NCBI GenBank assembly: GCA_947501555.1
Contig: CANMWG010000002.1
Span: 630,224-694,223 of the forward strand
Direction of reading: 5' to 3'
Origin: an uncultured Paracoccaceae bacterium
Lineage (GTDB): Bacteria; Pseudomonadota; Alphaproteobacteria; Rhodobacterales; Rhodobacteraceae
Length of the DNA stretch: 64,000 bases
In this document: one piece after another, positions 1 to 7,114 of the stretch
Layout: every line of letters starts with the position of its first letter
Numbering within the stretch: the first letter of the stretch is position 1
Program-made: the position numbers and the translations under genes
Notes under the pieces: generated by a model
What the model was told of the DNA's origin: nothing
The model's database searches: none
What the model saw: the letters and a program-made list of their open reading frames with translations, nothing else

Positions 1-518
1 CATTGGAGGCAAATGCAACTGGGCCCGTCGCCTCAAATGATATCCCTGAAGGCGCAGACAATGCGCGGCTGCGGCAAGAGATTGACCTGATCGTGCGCGG
101 CCTCAGCAACCAAACCGGACGTGTTTCACGGCTAAAGGATGTCGTAGAAGGGATAACGGACGATGGCGGACAGCTGATACCGTCTGCTTTGGTTCTAGAT
201 GAAATAGCGCTCGCGAAGCGCGGGCTCGCCAATCTGACACGCCGGATCAATGAGCTGACGGACCGCATGGACGCACTTGATACGGCAGCAGCGGATATCA
301 CACGGTTGCAGCAGCAAATGGCGCTTGTGGACCGCGCACTTGCAAGGGTGGCAGCAAATACAAATGCGGCGCGCGACGAAAGAGCCGCCCTTATGACCGC
401 TGTCAGTCCGGCATCGCAAGGCACAGGATCATCTGCAAGCGCGCCTGCATCCGCCGCCGCAGACCTTGAGGATATCACAGCTAAGCTTGATGCCATTTTG
501 CAGCAGTTGGGCAATTAA
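1..518 (+). CDS. Coiled-coil protein, C-terminal part (5' end outside window)
   Basis: An open frame runs from the window edge to a TAA at 516-518, with about 171 residues visible. No ribosome-binding site precedes the first TTG at base 3, so the true start is probably upstream of the window. The visible part is rich in Ala, Leu, Arg, Glu and Asp with heptad-like spacing (for example RRINELTDRMDAL), consistent with a coiled coil. A Ser/Ala/Pro-rich linker then leads to a short helical end (DAILQQLGN). No membrane segment or catalytic motif is visible and I do not recognise the family. It converges on the FMN dehydrogenase gene across 71 bases. Confidence 0.6.
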   Translation, partial: LEANATGPVASNDIPEGADNARLRQEIDLIVRGLSNQTGRVSRLKDVVEGITDDGGQLIPSALVLDEIALAKRGLANLTRRINELTDRMDALDTAAADITRLQQQMALVDRALARVAANTNAARDERAALMTAVSPASQGTGSSASAPASAAADLEDITAKLDAILQQLGN

Positions 519-589
519 TTGTTTTGCCACGGCATCTAGGGTCAGAGCGACGGTCGTCCTATCAAACGACAGATCAGAGCGTGATCATG

Positions 590-1705
590 CTAATCCAAAG
601 GCCGGATCGCATTCTCCAACGACGTCAAAGACGTCGCACCAATTTGCGCAAGCGTGATGTGCGTTTCATCGCAGAGAACCTTCCACAGCGTGTTCAGACC
701 TTCTTCACCGCCAGCCGCGATGGCAAATTGCAATATGCGGCCAAGAAATGTGAAATTTGCGCCCAGCGCGTAGGCCTTCGTGACGTCTTCGCCGCTGCGC
801 AGACCTGTGTCGAAGAAAAGTGGCATGTCGGGGCCGACAGCCGTCCGGATTTCAGGAAGTACCTGAATTGGCGAAGGGGCGCTTTCGAGTTGGCGTGCCC
901 CGTGACTTGATACTTGGATTGCATCCACGCCCACAGCCTTAAGCCTTGCGGCATCATCACCGTCGAGTACGCCTTTGACGACCAATTTGCCAGGCCACAT
1001 TTCGCGCAAGCGGGCCAATGTGTCCCAATCGGCCCTTGCGCGACTTTCGGTTCTGTCAAAGGCGTAGCCGTCTAAATCGAAGTTGGCCATCTGCGGCTTG
1101 CCCGCAAATAATGATGCCAAAGACCATCGTGGATGCATTGCAAAATCGATGAATTGGCGCGGGCCGATTTTGAAAGGCATGGTGAACCCATGTCGCAGCT
1201 CGCGTGGACGGCGGCCCACTTCGGCCACGTCGACCGTCAGCACAATGGTTTCGTAGCCAGCTGCCTTTGCCCTTTCGACCAGTTTGAAAGTTCCCGTGCC
1301 ATCGCCACTAAAATAAAGCTGAAACCACGCGTTCCCTTCGGCCTCTTCGATCAAAGGCTCCATCGCGGTCGAGGCGACGGTCGACACGCCCAATGGTACG
1401 TTTTCCCGCGCGGCCAGTCGCGCAAGCATCATGTCGGCACCCGGCCCTGCCAGATTGCACATGCCCATCGGGCTGATACCGAACGGGACCTTCGTTGGCT
1501 TCCCCCACAAGGGAACCGACAAAGACCTGTCGTGCACGTCACGCAGTATCCGTGGCCGTAGCTGTAATCCATCAAAGGCCGCACGATTACGCGCGGCCCC
1601 TGTTTCGGCACCAGCAGCGCCGTCAATATAGTCAAAGACCATCCAGGGAAGACGTTTGCGCGCCATTCGGCGGGCATCTTCGCTGGAATGGATCCTTGGC
1701 GCCAT
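590..1705 (-). CDS. FMN-dependent alpha-hydroxyacid dehydrogenase, probable sulfolactate dehydrogenase
   Basis: This 371-residue protein has the normal length of the lactate/glycolate oxidase family. Visible family features are the N-terminal YIDG (26-29), a Lys at 244 (VVKGVL), the catalytic His268 with Arg271 in SSHGARQLE (family usual SNHGGRQLD), and the FMN phosphate loop FDTGLRSGEDVTKA near 298-311. The family oxidises 2-hydroxyacids to 2-oxoacids. It is the last gene of the hps-com operon and its ATG directly follows the comE stop. The operon otherwise lacks a sulfolactate-to-sulfopyruvate step, so I infer that substrate, comparable to the SlcD-type sulfolactate dehydrogenase described from roseobacters. 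The Gly-to-Ala change in the active-site motif may reflect the sulfonate substrate. Plain L-lactate cannot be excluded. Confidence 0.8.
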   Translation of the reverse strand: MAPRIHSSEDARRMARKRLPWMVFDYIDGAAGAETGAARNRAAFDGLQLRPRILRDVHDRSLSVPLWGKPTKVPFGISPMGMCNLAGPGADMMLARLAARENVPLGVSTVASTAMEPLIEEAEGNAWFQLYFSGDGTGTFKLVERAKAAGYETIVLTVDVAEVGRRPRELRHGFTMPFKIGPRQFIDFAMHPRWSLASLFAGKPQMANFDLDGYAFDRTESRARADWDTLARLREMWPGKLVVKGVLDGDDAARLKAVGVDAIQVSSHGARQLESAPSPIQVLPEIRTAVGPDMPLFFDTGLRSGEDVTKAYALGANFTFLGRILQFAIAAGGEEGLNTLWKVLCDETHITLAQIGATSLTSLENAIRPLD

Positions 1706-2260
1706 TTAGCTGGCGACGGCCGTCATGAAGCGGTCCCGGATCACAACCGGATCTTTTGTGATCACCGGCAGTTTGATGTTCCCGCTGTCGCATTTACAGA
1801 CGATGATGGTCATCTTCTTGCTGTCGATGGCCGTTTGCAGAACCTTGCCGGTGTCTACGTCCTGACACACCACCACGTTTTCACAGCCACAGGCGGTGGC
1901 GACGTTCTCAAGTTTTGTCTTTTTACCGGCGTAGGTCGGCTGGTCGCCCGTGGACCCGTAAGACCCGTTGTCGATGATCAACAGAATGTAATTGTCAGCG
2001 ACGTTGTTGGCGATAGTAGGCAGCGTCCCAAGGTTTGTCAGAACAGAACCGTCACCATCGATGGAAATGACAGTCTTGTCTTGGGCCAGAGCAAGCCCCA
2101 GACCAATGGATGATGACAGGCCCATCGTGCCAAGCATGTAGAAGTTTTTCGCATTGTCATCGATCATATGCAGCTCTTGGCTGGGCAGACCGATGTTGCA
2201 GACGACCAATTGGTCATGAAGGATTGGCGCGATATCACGCAGGATTTCAGAGCGGATCAT
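1706..2260 (-). CDS. comE: Sulfopyruvate decarboxylase, beta (TPP-binding) subunit
   Basis: This 184-residue protein matches the C-terminal, thiamine diphosphate-binding half of the decarboxylase superfamily. The GDGS motif at 69-72 and the Asn-Gly at 98-99 form the usual GDG...N metal and diphosphate site. As a separate short subunit it fits the split sulfopyruvate decarboxylase (ComDE), which converts sulfopyruvate to sulfoacetaldehyde and CO2. Phosphonopyruvate decarboxylases are related, but the neighbouring hps genes favour the sulfonate. The start overlaps the comD stop by 4 bases (ATGA), which suggests coupled translation of the two subunits. Confidence 0.88.
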   Translation of the reverse strand: MIRSEILRDIAPILHDQLVVCNIGLPSQELHMIDDNAKNFYMLGTMGLSSSIGLGLALAQDKTVISIDGDGSVLTNLGTLPTIANNVADNYILLIIDNGSYGSTGDQPTYAGKKTKLENVATACGCENVVVCQDVDTGKVLQTAIDSKKMTIIVCKCDSGNIKLPVITKDPVVIRDRFMTAVAS

Positions 2261-2763
2261 TGGTCGCCGTAGCCTCCCCAGAAGGACGCATCGGTCAGGA
2301 TGGCCACAGGTTTATTGCACATGAAGGTGTATTTCAGAATCGCATCCAGCTCATCCGCATCTGATTCCTTGTGGAAGTGGTATGTCGGGATGTTAAGCTG
2401 GTTTAGCAATGCCTTGGTATGCACGGCCATTTCCACCTGACAGGCCACTGGTTCGCGCAATTCGCCCCGATAACTGATCAGCATTGGCAACGGCATACGG
2501 TAATATTGGATCAGCGTGGCCAGCGTATTGATGGTCACACCAATTGCAGTGTTCTGCATGATGATCGCTGGGCGCTTACCGCCCATGTATGCACCCGCAC
2601 AAAGCCCCATACCCTCGTCTTCCTTGTTTGACGGGATGTGAAAGATTTCTGGGCGTGCTTCGACCTCGTCAATGACACCGGCGAGCTGTTTGCACGGCAC
2701 CGTTGTGATGAATGACACATCGTTGGCGACAAAGTCGTCGACGATCTTCTTGTTGATACTCAC
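2257..2763 (-). CDS. comD: Sulfopyruvate decarboxylase, alpha subunit
   Basis: The PYR-type half of the split decarboxylase, 168 residues. It contains NKEDEG (46-51) with the expected cofactor-activating Glu, and a GxxLCAGAYMGGKRP stretch. The start is chosen at a GTG at 2763: an AGGAG about 10 bases upstream supports it and the protein then begins MSINKKIVDD, the normal subunit length. A longer frame to 2889 would run into hpsP and has an unlikely Cys/His-rich N-terminus. It works with ComE, and the comE start overlaps its stop by 4 bases. The 50-base gap to hpsP holds a small hairpin (arms 2785-2790 and 2797-2802). Confidence 0.87.
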   Translation of the reverse strand: MSINKKIVDDFVANDVSFITTVPCKQLAGVIDEVEARPEIFHIPSNKEDEGMGLCAGAYMGGKRPAIIMQNTAIGVTINTLATLIQYYRMPLPMLISYRGELREPVACQVEMAVHTKALLNQLNIPTYHFHKESDADELDAILKYTFMCNKPVAILTDASFWGGYGDQ

Positions 2764-2813
2764 GTCTGGCGTTCTCCTGTTCGCAGCATCGGGGATGATG
2801 CTTGTGTTTGTGG

Positions 2814-3797
2814 CTATGGTTGAAGGATGATTTTGGGGGCTGCAGTGCGCCCTGCACGGATGTCTGCAAATGCAGACTGGCCATCGCAAAGCGGGCGTTG
2901 TTCGGTCCAGTCCAATGCCCCAAGCCTGCCATCAAAGATTGCTTGCGCGGTGTCCCGGAAATCCTGCGCGGTGTAGGTATATGTGCCGATGAACGTAATT
3001 TCTTGCAGCGTCATCCGGCGAATGTCGAGGCCTCCGGCGCTTTCGCCCAACCCGATATGCCCTATGACACCGCCCGGTCTGGCCTGTGCTGATGCCGTCT
3101 GCCGGGTTGCGGCGTATCCAACGCCGTCGATGACAATGTCGTATTGCATGTCTGGGGTCAGCTGGTCAGGGGCAATGGCGGTCTGTCCGCATCGGTCATT
3201 CAGATAGTCGCGCCGCAATGCGTTTGGTTCGACAATTGTCACATCGGCAATACCCTGTGCCGCAAGCGACAGAGCCGCGCCCAATCCAATCGCGCCACCG
3301 CCAATGACCAAAGCGGATTGCGCCTTGTTACCAAGCCGTTCGTTCGCCAGCCGGACGGTATGCCACCCGCAAGCAATTGGTTCAGCCAATGATGCCATTT
3401 GTGACGTGACATGCTCGGGGATCGTTACCAAGTTTTCGTCACGCATTGTGATGAACTGCGCAAACGCGCCTTCACGCGGTGGCATCGAAATGATCATCCG
3501 GTCCGCGCAAAGGTTGTCGTGACCTGTCCGGCAAGCCTGACATTGGCCGCAAGTGACAAGCGGATTGACAGTCACACGTTCGCCATCACGCGGGCCACCA
3601 ACGATCACGCCTGCGGCTTCATGCCCAAGGATCAAGGGCGCTGGCCGCCGGTCGTCGTGGCCAAGATAGGCATGCATGTCTGATCCACAGATACCCACAG
3701 CCTCTACTCTGATCAGCTGCTGTCCATCGGTTGGCAGCGGATCAGGGGCATCACGGAAAACAAGCGTTTCAGGGCTTTCGTAGATCAGGGCTTTCAT
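2814..3797 (-). CDS. hpsP: Zinc-dependent dehydrogenase, HpsP-type DHPS dehydrogenase
   Basis: A 327-residue medium-chain zinc alcohol dehydrogenase. The catalytic zinc site is seen at Cys37 (GICGSD) and His59-Glu60 (GHE), and the structural zinc Cys residues at 83, 86, 89 and 97. A Rossmann motif GGGAIGLG lies in the second half. In DHPS-degrading bacteria HpsO and HpsP are two dehydrogenases proposed to interconvert the DHPS enantiomers through a keto intermediate so that HpsN can use both. The order hpsN-hpsO-hpsP with ATGA overlaps supports this role; the assignment rests on context plus family. It overlaps hpsO by 4 bases. Confidence 0.82.
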   Translation of the reverse strand: MKALIYESPETLVFRDAPDPLPTDGQQLIRVEAVGICGSDMHAYLGHDDRRPAPLILGHEAAGVIVGGPRDGERVTVNPLVTCGQCQACRTGHDNLCADRMIISMPPREGAFAQFITMRDENLVTIPEHVTSQMASLAEPIACGWHTVRLANERLGNKAQSALVIGGGAIGLGAALSLAAQGIADVTIVEPNALRRDYLNDRCGQTAIAPDQLTPDMQYDIVIDGVGYAATRQTASAQARPGGVIGHIGLGESAGGLDIRRMTLQEITFIGTYTYTAQDFRDTAQAIFDGRLGALDWTEQRPLCDGQSAFADIRAGRTAAPKIILQP

Positions 3798-4555
3798 TTT
3801 GCTGTAAATCCCCCATCAACCATGAGGACTTGGCCCGTGACATAGGCGGATGCATCTGAACACAAGAACAGCAGTGGACCGTCGATGTCCTCTAGCTTGC
3901 CGTTGCGCCCAACACAGGTTTGTGCGGCATTACGGGCAGCACGTTTGGGGTCGGCGAAGACCGGGCCGGTCAGTTCGGTGGGGAAAAACCCGGGGCCTAT
4001 CGCATTTGCAGTGATGCCGTCAGATGACCATGCCTCGGCCATGGCACGGGTCAGCTGACCTATTCCAGCTTTTGAGGTCCCATAAGCCACCCCGCCCGGA
4101 AAGGCCCGTGTTGTTTGCAAAGAGGCAAAATTGACAATCCGCCCCCAGCCCTTCGCTTTCATCGCTGGTGCAAAAGCCTGCGACAAGAAGAAGGGTGTTG
4201 CGAGATTCAAATTCATCGTGACGTCCCAACCTTCTGGTGTCACCTCATCGGCAGTTTCGCGTGTGTTGATCCCTGCTGCGTGCACAACAATATCAGGCGC
4301 GCCAAAGGAATACGCTATGCTATGTGCAATTTGGATGATTTCGTCACGCTGTGACAGGTCGGCTGTCACGGTGGCGACCTGTGTACCCCATTCATCGGCC
4401 CAATCCTTCAGCGCATCACCACGCCGGGCGACGCCAACAACATTTGCGCCAGCGGCGGCAAGCACGGTGGCGGCCCGCTGACCAAGGCCGGCGCTCGCCC
4501 CTGTTACGCAGGCCACCCGCCCTTTCAGATCAAAGAGATCGCGTGGATCACTCAT
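3794..4555 (-). CDS. hpsO: Short-chain dehydrogenase, HpsO-type DHPS dehydrogenase
   Basis: A classical short-chain dehydrogenase of 253 residues. The cofactor motif TGASAGLG is at 18-25, NAG-type HAAG at 92-95, and the catalytic set is Ser145, Tyr158 and Lys162 (YGTSK). The ATG at 4555 is chosen because it overlaps the hpsN stop by 8 bases and gives the family's normal length. The open frame extends to 4687, but that part is the hpsN coding region read in another frame. Family and position between hpsN and hpsP indicate oxidation or reduction at C2 of DHPS. Confidence 0.83.
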   Translation of the reverse strand: MSDPRDLFDLKGRVACVTGASAGLGQRAATVLAAAGANVVGVARRGDALKDWADEWGTQVATVTADLSQRDEIIQIAHSIAYSFGAPDIVVHAAGINTRETADEVTPEGWDVTMNLNLATPFFLSQAFAPAMKAKGWGRIVNFASLQTTRAFPGGVAYGTSKAGIGQLTRAMAEAWSSDGITANAIGPGFFPTELTGPVFADPKRAARNAAQTCVGRNGKLEDIDGPLLFLCSDASAYVTGQVLMVDGGFTAK

Positions 4556-5855
4556 CGGGGCTGAGATCGAAGTTTTCGCCGGGGAAGTACTTGGCAAGGC
4601 GGACGTCCGCCGCGCGCGCATGGCCTTCCATACCCTCAAGGCGAGAAATACGCGCTGTCGCTTCAGCGACACGTTTGGACCCATCACGCGTTGACTGCTG
4701 CCAAGTCACGATCTTCATGTATTTATGGACAGATAGACCGCCCGTGTAACCCGCTGCACCTGAGGTCGGCAGAACATGGTTGGTTCCAGATGCTTTGTCG
4801 CCATAAGAGACTGTCGTCTCTTCACCCAAAAAGAGCGAACCATAGCAGCTCAGACGATCCAACCACCACGGCAGATCTTCGGCCTGAACGGTCAGATGCT
4901 CTGGCGCGTAGTCATCCGAGGTCGCGGCCATTTCTTCGCGGTCCGCACAGAGAATGACTTCTGCATAGTCACGCCAAGCGGCAGCCGCGTTTTCGCGGTT
5001 CAACTCTGGAAGGTCGGCAATCAAGGCTGGGACCAGATCCATCACTTTAGTCGCGAACGCGCGGCTATCGGTGATCAGCCATACGGGTGAATTATATCCG
5101 TGTTCAGCTTGTGAAACCAAATCGACAGCAACGATCATTGGGTCTGCCTTGGCGTCGGCAAGGATTAAACTGTCGGTTGGTCCGGCAATCATGTCGATTC
5201 CGACACGACCAAACAAAATCCGCTTTGCTTCGGCCACAAACTGGTTCCCTGGCCCAACGAGGATGTTCGCTTTGGGCAGGTCAAAAAGGCCAAATGTCAT
5301 GGCCGCGACACCCTGAACGCCACCAAGCGCCATAATGGTATCGGCACCGCAGATATGGGCGGCATAGACGATCGCGGGTGCAACACCCACACCGGGACGC
5401 GGAGGTGAGGTTGCCGTGATGTGTCTACATCCCGCAACTTTGGCCGTGGTCACTGTCATGATGGCAGAGGCGATGTGGCTGTAACGCCCGCCGGGAATGT
5501 AACAGCCTGCAGCATCAACCGGGATCGCCTTTTGACCCGCAATAAAGCCGGGCACGATTTCCAGTTCAACATCGCTGACCGTTTGTTTTTGAGCTTCAGC
5601 AAATCGACGGACATTGTCATGGGCGAATTGAATATCAGCCTTTAGCTTATCTGGTACCAACGCTGTGGCGGCCTCAATCTCATCGGGTGTCAGGATGATG
5701 TTTCCGTCGTATTTATCGAATTTAGCGGCATATTCGCGTGCGGCAGCATCGCCCCGCTCTTCGATATCCGACAATATCTCGCTGACAATGTCATGCACAT
5801 CCGACGCCCCTGATTGCGCGGTCAGTGTTGCCTTTTTCAGGTATTCTCTTGCCAT
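4548..5855 (-). CDS. hpsN: Sulfopropanediol 3-dehydrogenase (histidinol dehydrogenase family)
   Basis: This 435-residue protein belongs to the histidinol dehydrogenase family. The zinc ligands Gln249, His252 (VSQAEHG), Asp353 and His412 and the catalytic pair Glu319-His320 (APEHL) are all present. HpsN oxidises DHPS in two NAD-dependent steps to 3-sulfolactate. No other his gene lies nearby, and the downstream genes (hpsO, hpsP, comDE) complete a sulfonate pathway, so DHPS is favoured over histidinol. It is the first gene of the operon and diverges from the LacI-type regulator across 227 bases that hold two operator-like repeats. Its own ribosome-binding site is weak. Confidence 0.88.
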   Translation of the reverse strand: MAREYLKKATLTAQSGASDVHDIVSEILSDIEERGDAAAREYAAKFDKYDGNIILTPDEIEAATALVPDKLKADIQFAHDNVRRFAEAQKQTVSDVELEIVPGFIAGQKAIPVDAAGCYIPGGRYSHIASAIMTVTTAKVAGCRHITATSPPRPGVGVAPAIVYAAHICGADTIMALGGVQGVAAMTFGLFDLPKANILVGPGNQFVAEAKRILFGRVGIDMIAGPTDSLILADAKADPMIVAVDLVSQAEHGYNSPVWLITDSRAFATKVMDLVPALIADLPELNRENAAAAWRDYAEVILCADREEMAATSDDYAPEHLTVQAEDLPWWLDRLSCYGSLFLGEETTVSYGDKASGTNHVLPTSGAAGYTGGLSVHKYMKIVTWQQSTRDGSKRVAEATARISRLEGMEGHARAADVRLAKYFPGENFDLSPDE

Positions 5856-5967
5856 TGTATCAAGGTCCTATTTGCAGTGATGCGCGAAACATCATCCGGT
5901 CGTTTGTCGTGCCGTGGCGCAAGGATTGGCGGTCATCCCTGACAACAAGGCTGAGTCTTTTGCTATT

Positions 5968-6004
5968 TGTAAGCCGTTACATTTGCCAAATGCAAGCCCT
6001 TACA
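5968..6004. promoter_or_regulatory. Tandem LacI-type operator-like repeats between hpsN and the regulator gene
   Basis: Two 14-base near-palindromes stand in direct repeat: TGTAAGCCGTTACA at 5968-5981 and TGCAAGCCCTTACA at 5991-6004. They differ at 2 positions and their starts are 23 bases apart, about two helix turns. The first has perfect TGTAA/TTACA arms around a GC-rich centre, the usual style of LacI-family operators. Their position between two divergent starts fits joint control of the hps operon and autoregulation by the adjacent regulator. Confidence 0.6.
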
Positions 6005-6082
6005 TTATGCTTTGGCATGAATTGATTGTCCTGGCTTGGTGTCTGGTTATGATACGGAGTCGTCGCGACATTTCTAGGCGAA

Positions 6083-7114
6083 GTGGGTCAAATGAAGTCA
6101 CAAGACGCATCACCAACGCTGCAAGATGTGGCTGAACTGTCCGGCGTTTCGACCGCTACTGTCTCGCGGTGTCTGAACGCACCCGAGGTCGTGACCGAGC
6201 GCACACGCATCAAGGTCATGTCGGCCGTGGAAGCATTAGGTTACTCGCCCAATTTTGGCGCACGCGCCATGGCAACCCAACGTACCAACACTATCGGTGC
6301 CATTATTCCAACGATGGAAAACGCTGTTTTTGCACGCGGCCTGCAGGCCTTTCAGGAAGAACTGGGCACACATAAATTCAATCTGATGGTCGCCAGCTCC
6401 TCTTATCAACGCGAATTGGAGGTGGCGCAGGTCAGGTCATTGGTCGCCCGTGGTGCAGATGCACTCTTGCTGATTGGCCACATTCGTGACCCTAGCATCT
6501 ATCCGTTTCTTGAGGCCCAGCGCGTGCCTTCGCTTGTCACCTGGACGTTTGATGCTGAGAATCTCAAGCCGTCGGTGGGGTTCAACAACCGAACAGCCAT
6601 GTCGGACATGGTGCGTGAGGTCTTGAAACTGGGGCATCGCCGGTTGGCAATGATCACGACACCCCTTGAACGAAATGATCGCGCACAAGGCAGATTGCAA
6701 GGTGTGCGTGATGCAATGGTTGAGTTTGGTCTTAGTCCAGATGAACTGACCGTCCAGCAATGCACCTTTGGGATAAGTCATGGCGCAACGGCCTTTGCCG
6801 AATTGATGGAACGGGCTGCCGACCCAACGGTGGTGCTCTGCAGCAGTGACGTTCTGGCTGTCGGTGCGCTTCGTCGCGCCCGAGAGTTGGGCTATGACGT
6901 GCCAAACGATCTTTCCATCGTGGGATTCGACGATATTGAGCTATCACAGGTGACCCACCCGCTGCTTGCGACGGTCCATGTTCCACACCGAGAGATGGGC
7001 ATCCAATCCGCACGTACGCTTGTGTCCCATTTGGTGGATGGCGCCCCAATGAAAAGCCTTGAACTGAAGACAACCCTGCGCCTGCGGGCTTCGCTTGGCC
7101 CACCCCCAAGGTGA
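6083..7114 (+). CDS. LacI family transcriptional regulator, likely regulator of the hps operon
   Basis: The N-terminus carries the LacI helix-turn-helix (TLQDVAELSG, then VSTATVSRCLN). A periplasmic-binding-protein-like effector domain of about 270 residues follows, with typical phrases (VLCSSDVLAVGALRRARELG, VGFDDIELS). Total length is about 340 residues. Two starts are possible: GTG at 6083, or ATG at 6092, which gives MKSQDASPTLQ. A short AGG at 6076-6078 does not decide between them. It is transcribed away from hpsN, and the shared intergenic region holds LacI-like operator repeats. The effector is unknown; DHPS or a metabolite of it is an inference. Its TGA abuts the stop of the convergent next gene with no gap. 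Confidence 0.85.
   Translation: MGQMKSQDASPTLQDVAELSGVSTATVSRCLNAPEVVTERTRIKVMSAVEALGYSPNFGARAMATQRTNTIGAIIPTMENAVFARGLQAFQEELGTHKFNLMVASSSYQRELEVAQVRSLVARGADALLLIGHIRDPSIYPFLEAQRVPSLVTWTFDAENLKPSVGFNNRTAMSDMVREVLKLGHRRLAMITTPLERNDRAQGRLQGVRDAMVEFGLSPDELTVQQCTFGISHGATAFAELMERAADPTVVLCSSDVLAVGALRRARELGYDVPNDLSIVGFDDIELSQVTHPLLATVHVPHREMGIQSARTLVSHLVDGAPMKSLELKTTLRLRASLGPPPR

Noticed and set aside
4548-5855. Annotation of this gene as histidinol dehydrogenase (hisD)
   Set aside because: The catalytic residues fit the family, but the operon holds DHPS and sulfopyruvate genes and no histidine biosynthesis genes, so HpsN is the better call.
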